Below, piece by piece: positions 55,325 through 64,000 of a DNA stretch of 64,000 bases (its first letter is position 1; each line of letters opens with the position of its first letter). The position numbers and the translations under genes are program-made. Source of the stretch: Dryococelus australis (Eukaryota; Arthropoda; Insecta; Phasmatodea; Phasmatidae); NCBI GenBank assembly GCA_029891345.1, contig CM056998.1, positions 171,020,332-171,084,331 on the forward strand, written 5' to 3'. The notes under the pieces are model-generated. The model did not search any database and was not told the origin of the DNA. It worked only from the letters and a program-made list of their open reading frames with translations.

Positions 55325-58300
55325 TATAGGTATGTCTCATTTTATTACAATAAGACTTTGAACGACATCTGAATGACATTCAAAGGATGTTACTGCCACA
55401 CACAAAAATACTAAGCTGTGCAACTATGCAAACACTAAAAGAATAATTATTAAAGTAAAAGAATAGAATATTAAATCAAGAATGACAGAAAACTGAAATT
55501 ACACCACCTATTGTTCACTGAGGTTCACAAAATGGCACTGTAATTTTTTTTTCAATTGGAATTGAGCAGCATTATATTGAAGTGTTTTGTGTAGTTTCAT
55601 TGTGTTATAACATTAGTTTGCATTAGGTACTGTTATGATCGAGCATCTCTTACATGACTAACATTTACTTTACAAGTAGATACTGCCAATCATGCCCTAC
55701 AAGTTAACAGTAGCCTTTTAGTATAGTGTGTTGCATTTTGTGTTATAAACCTGGCAACTAGCAAGTTATCAACATGTTTGATGTTTATTCACCATCATGC
55801 TTCCTTCAAAGAGTTCAAGCTAATGCACGCCATTCTTGTCAAGCAAACATGTTGCACCATCAGGCACTTGTGAATGCATTCTATTGTACTTATACCTCAT
55901 GAAACCTCATTTATGAATATCGTGAACATTATGTACAAGCAGTCTAGATAAAAAGTGTATGTATCTGAAAATTTGGTGGGGAAAGTGCTATACCTAGTTG
56001 CTACATTATCAATCACTGGATAAAAATGTAATTTCTCTTCAAGCAGGCCATTCATAAAATGTGTTGTTGCATGAAGCACACAAAAATTATTTGCCACCAG
56101 CTATCATTTGTTTTTCTGATGCAGACTGTTTCAGCTGGCAGCTGTATTTTTGTTGAACAGTGGAAATGAGTTTATGGCCAGTAAAAATACTCTCCCCAAC
56201 TCTTGACATCACAGAGCCCTCTTTGCTGTCCCAAATCAAATGAAGGAGTATGAAATTGAGAGTGGAAAATTTTGTTCCTTCATTGCTCACTCTTGCACGC
56301 TCTGTGATAGGAACATTTTATTTTTACATACAATTTTTACTGCTCGCTCTTGAACCCTCTGCAGCAGTCTCGTCTACAAGCAATGCTAAACATTACCATA
56401 AGAAAACTAGTGTGTCTACATGTGATGTTAACATGTAAAAAAAGACTGCAATTAATTTTTCTTACTGTTGATATTATTTGTAAAATTCATATTCTACAGG
56501 CTTCAAGCTTTTTGCTAACTGATTTCATATAAAATAAGTAATAACAGATACTGAATGAAATTGGAGCATCTATCTGCTGGCTAGTGTCCATTATATTTGT
56601 TTTTGCTTCTTTGTGACGTTTTGAATTCTGCCTGGTCGGCATTAAATTTAATGTAAAGACTTGACAGTAGGCCAATTTTTAAAGCAATTTGTTTTACCTT
56701 TAGTGCTGCAGCAAAATTGTGACAATTCACAAATAAGGTACAGTAGAGAATATGTTTCAATGCCATTTATTATATATAAATACTATTCGAATTGGCAAAA
56801 CAACCTTTAGAACACTGATTTTTAATGTGGGGTGTGTGCCTCGCAAGGGAGGAATTACAAAATGCTAAGGTGACAGTGGTGGGGGGCGCTAAAGTATAGA
56901 AGGAAACTCGATATTGCCAGTGATTTACGTTGTGCAATTTCTTCTATTCAACCAAGAATTGGGAATATTATTAAAAATACGCAAGATAATCTGTCTCATT
57001 GACTGATTTGTGTTAAATAAGCATTAAAATAAATGATTAAATAAAACTTTTGAGACTTTTATTCGTTTTCTTTACCCTTATAATAATGGAGTTTTGTTGT
57101 TGGGGGGGGGGGGGTGGTATTAATTTTTGTTTTGCAGAAGGGGGGCGTGATAAACTAAAGTTTTGGAACCCCTGCTTTAGAATGACTAAATAAAATATGT
57201 CACAGTAATAATTATCACAGTTGTTAATAATTTGTTTCATTGATTACAGTTCTTTGAGGCCTAGTATTTGCCTTGGAGCATCAAAAAAAGAAATAATACA
57301 AAATTAAAAACACAATATTAGCAAAAGAGAACAGCAAACCATTAAAAAAAATACAAAATCAAAATTTAATTTATTTGACAACGGATTAGAAACTGTTCCT
57401 TTTTCTTTGACGAGAATAGTGCACATTTGACTCTTAAAAACTCATTGAAAGGAGGACAGCGATTGACTTGCCCCGTAAAGCATCTATTCCATAAAAAAAA
57501 CTTTTAAAACAATCAAAAGGTATGCAAATTAATTATGGTGAGAGGCAGTCGTGTAAGACCCAGTACGGCTCCGACCATTACAAATTACAAAGAACAAACA
57601 ACACATTAAAAGATTTACCCCCCAATGATATACTCGTGGAGACAGTAAAAAAAATGGTTACTCGTAAATATTTGCGTGGCTAGCTAGGACAAACACGACA
57701 TGTTAAAATAAGAGTGACACAGCAATGCGACACAATAGTTAAGCCGGAACGTAATTTTGAAGGGCGAGCGAAACCAAAATTTTTAAATTGCACACTCAAG
57801 ATATAACACAACTATGCCACACAAATTACAAAAAAACATTACAAACCCATGTGTAAAGTTAACATTCTTTCCACGATATGCCGTTTTACTGCTCCATCAC
57901 TCAGTAACTAAACTGGTATACTGCGTCAGCTCAGTAACTTGATGTTGGCTTTGTCCACTGCTGGACTAAGGTGAAGGTGGTTAAGCCATCAGGTACCAGC
58001 AGCAATCTTGCGGCGTAAGTTGCAGCGAAAAGTAGTAGACTTCAGCAGAGCAGAATAGACAGAGCCCTGGTAATGCAAGGACTTAAGTAAACTATCCTGG
58101 CTAATCAAAAATTGTGATACTCTAAGGGAGAAGGGGGAAAGCAAGGAAGGAAAAGGGAGGGGATGCGAGTGTAGCAAAGGGTACACAACTGCGCAGAAGT
58201 ATATGGTGTGTAAAAACATTAACGCAACAGTGCTAGCATCGCAATGTCTAACATCGGTTGTAGCCATTCTTATTATTCATGTGACTTGTCATGGCAATGC

Positions 58301-60090
58301 TACAACTATACACTGAGCATAGCTTCCAATGTTCTCACATGAATTTTTTGTGTATAATGCGGTACTAATAGAAATATTTTACCAGTAACAAAATTATGAT
58401 TGTAAACTGTGCAATGTCAGTATTGCCTCCTTATGGTAGGTATATAACAAAAAAAAAAGTGATCTGATTACGTTTATATTTGGTTTAGAGAGTGTGTGCA
58501 TATATTAAATTTTCTGCTTTTAATGTTCTAGTAAACGTTTTTAGTGCACAAAAAGATGTAAAAATGCAATATGTTGGCATATCGAAAGAATACTGCAAGA
58601 TTATTTGGGGACTACAAGTAGCAACCATTTTAATTATACGCAATTTAACACTTTTGCTGCCAGAGAAATATTGCACAATGCCCAAAGAGGGTGCACATTG
58701 CACACTTGCAAGATGGGCCATAGCATATATTCACACATTGTCACTATTATTAAAGAACTTGTATGCAATTTAAATTATCCTCTTCGCCTGTAGATGTACA
58801 GTTTTTGAACACATGAAAAGATGTAAAATAACTGTGAGTTACATGAAAAAATAAATAGTACCATACTGCAGTATTATCAATATACAATACAAATACCTAT
58901 GCGTTCCAAAGCTCTAGCAACCATTACCAATAATGCTTTTTAACTTTCTGTTATCCATAATTAAAAAAACTAGGATAATAGAGGCAACACACATAAGTGA
59001 TGCATGCTTAAGAACATTTTGAATCATATTTTGAAATGTTATAAATTATGCATACATGTTTAAAATCATTTGGAGTGAACAAGTGTGTGCAAAAGGGACC
59101 ATGGGGAGAAACCACGCACTATTAAGCTATTTGTGGCATGACATGAATTCCTAAATCATCAGCAGCAATTATCACATAAGTCGTTCTTGAGTATGCACGA
59201 ATCTCAAGACTTAACTTGTAGCAAAATAATTCCATGAGCAATGCTCACATTTCTTCATATAGTACATTTCACAATAGAACATTATGTATGTGTATGAGTG
59301 CATGTATTTGTATTGATTATGTCTACTGTATTATCGAAGTGTTTGTAATGTAAAATATATCATTTTGACAGATAATTTATTGATGTTTCCATTAAAATAC
59401 ATTAAAAATATTTATAAAAAATACATATTACGAGTGCATGTATATGTATAGCTTAAGTCTACTGAACCAAATTAATTGTTCATATTGAAATATATGTATT
59501 TTTGACAAAGAATTTATTGAAATTTCAAATTAAAAAACAGTATATAGTTCAACCTTCGTTTTATTAAAATATTTCACTTTTTATTTAGAAAAATTAATCA
59601 AATAACTTGAATTATGAGCTCATAATTACAAAAACTACTCATGCATATAGTATAAATATGTTTGCTGCAATTATGTAACAATACATACATAGACCTTGGT
59701 TAATTTCCGCTACATATATCAAAATATTGTTACATGATAGCCCGCAGGGCATATCTGAGTTCCAGAAGGATGGATGTCTAAATTTAAAAAAAAAATGACT
59801 TGAGGGTGGTGGACCATCGAGGAGTAAAGGTTATGTGGATGGGACTTTGAAATACTAACATAGTTGTCCGGGGGGGTGGCAGCATTCTCAGCACAGAGCA
59901 CAAGTACAGTTTGGCCTTGTAGACGACGGCCTACATGCGGCCCCCTCGATGTCCGACGACTCATTTGTAGCAGTTGCAGAAATTGTAGAAAGTTGTAGCA
60001 TTTTAATCCTTGATATATTCCAAAATACCTGTTGTAATGAAAGTTATTAGAGCTACTCTCATACACACACTCACTCACGGGTATGTTATA
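55324..60090. other. Intergenic region downstream of GUSB
   Basis: AT-rich and without recognised genes. It has a G run near 57103-57114 with scattered open frames, none with a domain. The first few hundred bases may be a minus-strand retrocopy ending in the poly-T, and a MITE fragment lies at 56185-56370. A pyrimidine-rich minus-strand stretch is at about 58130-58200. Confidence 0.4.
56185..56370. repeat. Diverged fragment of the same MITE family, downstream of GUSB
   Basis: CTCTTGACATCACAGAGCCC, TTGCTGTCCCAAATC and GCTCACTCTTGCACGCTCTG line up in order with 35200-35320 of copy 1. Ends are lost. Confidence 0.6.
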
Positions 60091-60099
60091 GGCTGCCTT

Positions 60100-62555
60100 A
60101 CGCCTTATGAAAGAAAATACGAGTTAAACGGCCATTAGGTGGCCGGTGAAATAACAAATATCAGTGGTTCATGTGACATGTTGTTTATTCCAACCACCTT
60201 CACAGAAGCACTTATACAAATCGCACCATTAAAGTAGGGTACTTACTATAGAGGTAAAAAGGTGGCAAAATGCCTATGAACTTTACATAATTTACGCCCT
60301 GGCCATGAAAAAGATGAACCGGGCTGTGAGACGGCTCACTCCCCAGGCTAAAATAAAGCAAAACATTCCTGTGAAATTACATTTAAGACTGCTGAATACT
60401 ACATGGTTGGTGCAAACCGTGAAGTGGCCAGGGAGGGCACGCAACGCACGTCCATCTCACACGACAGCCATGACTGTACTACCCAACTTGGTGGCGGGCT
60501 GCCTGCTCTCTGGTGCCAACTCCAGCCACCGTATCATGTGATCAATAACTTATACTAACATAATAATAAAATGAAATGAAAGGAAATTAACATGACCCTA
60601 GATGGATATGATGCACATAAAACACAACACTACAAGGAACAATTCAATATTATGAGAGAAATAAAATTTATAAAACATAAATATAAACTTACTGCATAAG
60701 GCACCCTAACCTCACTTTGGTGATATACTGTTTACCCGTGCACAGCCCTGCTCATGCTGAGATTACTCTGCATTCATTCAAACAATAATTAATTATCTCT
60801 CTCAACACAAACAAAATACCCTGTATGAAAAATATTACATAAAAGAAACACTTATGAATATTCGGCTGCTTCTTGGCACATGTCCTATGCGTTGCATTAT
60901 TGCAGTTCGGAGTTTGCAATTCACTTAAGAATAATACTGGCTCTGTCCAGTATTGCACTGCCCTTAATGCTGGTCAGTTCAGAATTATATTAAATTCAGA
61001 CATACAAACCAGGCGAATAAAATAAACTAACTATGAAAATTACCACGTAAGTATTCCACGTAGGGATCTACCACGTGGTTGCGTGGTTTGTTTGAATTTG
61101 TGCAACCTGCACATTTCAACACACTGGCGATGCAAAAATTACATGACATAAATAAATCACAATAAAGCCTCAAACATTATTACAAAAGCATAGCACTACA
61201 TCGCACGGGCGATACACTGACTGGAAACACAATGGCATGTGTTCTGTTGACATCGCACTGGTGCACACGGTGCAGCATGTGTGAGACCAGGTGGTCATGT
61301 GAACGTAAAAAATAACCTTGGTGTCTGCACGGGCAGAGAAAATTACATGAAAAAATTTCAGAACACTAATTAACACTGAGAAAAACAATAACACAAAAAT
61401 AAAACATGACATGATGAATCGTCTAGGGCTGGGAAATATGGCACACATTACACCCCCCACCGTCCCCCTTTTTGGGAGACCATTCACTCGTCGCTTGCAG
61501 ATTCCTGCTCAACTACGGCATCTTTGTGGTAGAAGAAGTCCACGCCGTTGCCGCAGATTGTAGTGGCTGCCCTGTCACTCTCTTCTTGGAATGTGGTGCT
61601 GTTGCTGCCATGTGGCCTGCCGTGTTGTGACAGCTGCGGTGGATGTGTCCTGGCACCCGCAGGTTGTGCACTCAACATGCCGGTTGTAGCATGGCCTCTT
61701 GAATCGACAGGAAGGGAAAGACATCACCTTCTCGCTTGACCCATTGCTGCCACTCTCACTGTGCTCACCGCCGTTGTTGACACTTTGCCATGGTCGTCAC
61801 AGATTGCGTTTCTGGGCGTCCCCAAAAACAAACAATACAGGCTTCTGTGTACATCCCAATGAAAGATTACAGATTGGCACCTGCTCAGGCAGACTTTGTA
61901 GCAACTTTCTCCCTGTCAGTCAATCACTTCAAGCGGCCTGCTCCACTTAGCCGCAAATCCGGCACGAAAGCCCCGCTGCCCAGCTGACTGCAGATGAGTT
62001 CTTGCATACACCAACTGGCCGGGCTGTAGGCAAGGTAGCGGCGGGTGGTATCCGGCGCCCACTGTGAGACATAACGACACTGTTTCTCGCATGCTTCTCT
62101 CGCCTCCCTTTTTCTTCTTTCTTTCCTACTCTGTCTCTCTTCCTGCACTCTGTTGTTCTCTCTCACCCCGCCGGAAAATTACCCAGGGAGGGGAAGGTCA
62201 CGGCCTTGAAGCAGCTGGGTCGGTGTTTTCCCTGTCGCTGGGATTGTGCATGTCCGCAGCATGAAGAGGGCTGCGGCCAGATGTTCGACCCACGAGGCAT
62301 GATTTTCTCCAGCGTGCAGGCACAACGGTGTCTTAATATCCTTGTTGCATCTCTACGTGAGATTGGCAAGTGGTTTATAGATCACCATGGTGTGGTGTTG
62401 CACTCTCCATCGTGTGCAGAGGTCCCACCACACGCGACCAGTAAATTGAGTGCCTTTGTCACTTAGTACTGTACGAGGGTATCCCTAACGTGCAAATAAT
62501 TTATTTTCCATCATCTTGCCAGTGCATGTGCTTGTACGCTGGAAATGGTCACAAT
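60100..62555 (-). mobile_element. Ty3/gypsy family A copy, integrase end and 3' LTR
   Basis: Minus strand. The integrase core remnant is at about 62555-62400 (SSVQAHALAR, then after a frameshift MENKLFAR, PRTVLSDKGTQFTGRVWWD with the second catalytic Asp). The tail is at about 62370-62170 (ASWVEHLAAALFMLRT, ATGKTPTQLLQGRDLPLPG), followed by an Arg/Glu-rich stretch. A polypurine tract AAAAAGGGGGACGGTGGGGGG lies at about 61450-61475, then TGTAATGTG, the likely LTR start. LTR similarity to 12370-14300 is visible at 60340-60440 (AACATTCCTGTGAAATTAC, ACTACATGGTTGGT). The element is cut at about 62555 by the copia sequence. Confidence 0.78.
61924..62552 (-). pseudogene. Gypsy integrase fragments
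   Basis: Broken frames cover the second half of the core (VLSDKGTQFTG) and the post-core region (GKTPTQLLQGRDLPLPG). The C-terminal frame at 62166-61924 is dominated by RQSRKERRKREAREACEKQ. This Arg/Lys/Glu-rich stretch, encoded by a pyrimidine-rich plus strand, is shared in character with the copy near 27480. Confidence 0.75.
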
Positions 62556-62833
62556 TGTTGTTCTCTTGATTGCCCTCTGATTCATGCTGCTTGCTTGTAC
62601 TCATTTCTGCTCTCTCTTGATAACTAATTGATTCATACTGCATATTTGTATTTATCTCTTTATTTTCACTACAACTGATTCCATGCTGCCGACTGTTCTC
62701 TTTTACCTTCTTCTTCTTACCCCGATGATTCCATCAATTCAACACTCTCCATACTGTTCTGTTGTTTAGCACCCCTATTCTTTTTTGAGAATATTACATT
62801 CAACTTGATCTCCACCTTCCTTTCCACTGTACA

Positions 62834-63136
62834 TTAAATTCTGTAGCCTTTTATGTTTTCAGAGTAACCAACAAAGATTTCCTGTACAGACTTCACATCC
62901 CACTTCTTCCTTGTCTCCTTAGGTATATGTACATATGCTTCAGTACCGAATACTTGTAGCTCTTCAATATTGAACACCTTATGAGCCCAAACTTCATATG
63001 GTATTTTTCCACTGGTCCAACCTTTTCCAGTTCTAATCGTGATGAAAACTGCAGTGTTCACAACCTCTGCCCATAAGACATTATTCAACTTCTTAGCATG
63101 TAACATTGTTCTTGCTGCTTCTACAATTGTTCTCAC
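62834..63136 (-). pseudogene. Copia integrase C-terminal region
   Basis: A 100-codon open frame covering the end of the integrase core and the following domain. VFGTEAYVHIPKETRKKWDVKS and FVGYSENIKGYRI are hallmark copia phrases. It is intact as a block but separated by a stop from the upstream integrase core. Confidence 0.9.
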
Positions 63137-63398
63137 CTCCCTCTCTGCCCTACCATTTTACTCAGGTGAGTAAGCTACTGTTTTCTGATGCTGTATCCCA
63201 CTATCTTCTAGAACTTGCTGTAGTTTACCGTTAACAAAATCTTTACCTTTGTCTATATGTAATATTTATATCTTCATTCCAAATTGAGTTCGTACCATTT
63301 GTATAAACTTTTGTACATGCAATTTAGTTCCATATTTGTGTTTTATAAAATACACAGACCTGTAGTTGGAGTAGTCGTCCTTTAAAAGCAAGAAATAT

Positions 63399-63954
63399 CT
63401 AGTTACCTCTTACAGACTTAACTTCCATAGGCCCACAGACATCAGCATGTTTAAGCTCCCCAGGAAAGGTGGAAACTGAGTTACTTCCACCAGAGGGAAT
63501 TCTATTTTGCTTCCCTTCAAAGCAAGCTGCACACTGAGTTTGAGCAATTGCAGAGTTAGGAACTTTGATATTGTTTCTTTTTAGCCCTTGTGTAACATGG
63601 TCAAAGTTCTGGTCGCCTAATTTCTCATGCCACAGTAAAAAACTGATCTCTTGAGGTGGTTTTCCCTGGACTAATGACAGCAGCAACATCATTGACATTG
63701 TATCTGAACTGCATAGTGCACACCTTACCTTCTGTGTCGGCAATTGCTTTTACTTTGCCATCCTTCATAAATTTACACACTTTGTTATCAGCTGACATGA
63801 CATAACCTCTATTTACTGCACTACTAACCGAAAACAAATTCCTCTTCAAGTCAAGCACATGCAACACATTGTTCAGACTAGTTTCTACCCAGCCATCATA
63901 AGTCTGTAGTATTATATGGCCGATGCCTATAGCACTAATTACCGACCCCATCAC
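63399..63954 (-). pseudogene. Copia GAG-pre-integrase region, two overlapping frames
   Basis: The frame at 63954-63625 has GIGHIILQTYDGWVETSLNNVLHVLDLKRNLFS (post-protease linker). The frame at 63743-63399 has WHEKLGDQNFDHVTQGLK and CAACFEGKQNRIP, the HHCC-like zinc finger before the integrase core. They overlap in different frames, implying a frameshift near 63690. Confidence 0.85.
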
Positions 63955-64000
63955 AAATCACTACTGACTTTTCTTGCTGCAACTTTTCATAGTGGGTGAA

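Larger units (their letters stand above)
62556..64000 (-). mobile_element. Ty1/copia element, 5' part outside window
   Basis: Minus strand, runs off the right edge. The protease end and GAG-pre-integrase domain are at 63954-63399 (LHVLDLKRNLFSVSSAVNRGY, FLLWHEKLGDQNFDHV, CAACFEGKQ). Integrase follows: HADVCGPMEVKS, then a broken stretch around 63400-63140 with ILHIDKGKDFVN (second Asp mutated context) and AYSPE.NGRAERE (Glu kept). The integrase C-terminus is at 63136-62834 (RTIVEAARTMLHAKKL, LWAEVVNTAVF, EAYVHIPKETRKKWD, IFVGYSENIKGYRI). The order protease-integrase before RT identifies copia. RT would lie left, but the sequence switches to gypsy at about 62555, so it is truncated. Confidence 0.88.

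Noticed and set aside
1..64000. CRISPR array, bacterial operons or rRNA genes
   Set aside because: No regularly spaced repeats, no operon-like gene packing and no rRNA sequence; the window is eukaryotic.

Overview
This is a eukaryotic, almost certainly arthropod (probably insect) genomic window. Spliceosomal exons with GT-AG borders are scattered through very long AT-rich introns packed with decayed transposable elements (TEs). TE composition and intron size suggest a large, TE-rich insect genome; no species can be named from the sequence.

One host gene runs almost the whole length on the + strand: a lysosomal-type beta-glucuronidase (GUSB, glycoside hydrolase family 2). Nine exons are visible (262-404, 3942-4144, 22722-22868, 23461-23633, 32546-32689, 33601-33685, 36662-36838, 51355-51493, 54842-55032). 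They join in frame into 466 codons plus a stop. The 5' exons (roughly 190 residues) lie left of the window. Both GH2 signatures, the acid/base Glu, the nucleophile Glu and the glucuronide-binding N-x-K motif are present, so the gene looks functional although introns make up about 97% of the visible span.

Introns, left to right. Intron 1 has two tRNA-derived SINE copies and a CA repeat. Intron 2 (18.6 kb) holds a minus-strand Ty3/gypsy remnant (6.2-8.0 kb), a plus-strand Ty3/gypsy remnant (8.5-12.4 kb), and a minus-strand gypsy (12.4-19.1 kb). That last element has tandem LTRs and a repeat-rich insertion splitting its reverse transcriptase. Intron 2 then has an R2-like non-LTR fragment (19.1-20.4 kb) and a DUF7869-like pseudogene (20.8-21.9 kb). 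Intron 4 has another gypsy of the tandem-LTR family (about 25.6-30.4 kb) and a TIR element with TAA duplications (31.3-31.9 kb). Intron 6 has one MITE (35.2-35.7 kb). Intron 7 has a SINE, a DUF4817-type Tc1/mariner pseudogene, a nearly complete minus-strand gypsy with both LTRs (38.9-42.8 kb), a second copy of the same MITE inverted (42.8-43.5 kb), and a gypsy with an internal deletion (46.8-49.5 kb). Intron 8 has another integrase remnant (52.4-53.0 kb).

Downstream of GUSB (after 55.1 kb) are a 43-nt T tract that looks like the tail of a minus-strand retroposed transcript, a MITE fragment, AT-rich DNA with nothing recognisable, a fourth copy of the tandem-LTR gypsy family (60.1-62.55 kb), and a minus-strand Ty1/copia element running off the right edge.

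No new multi-gene system was found. The most unusual items are the repeat-structured insertion at 16.93-18.65 kb, the DUF7869-like pseudogene and the paired MITE copies.
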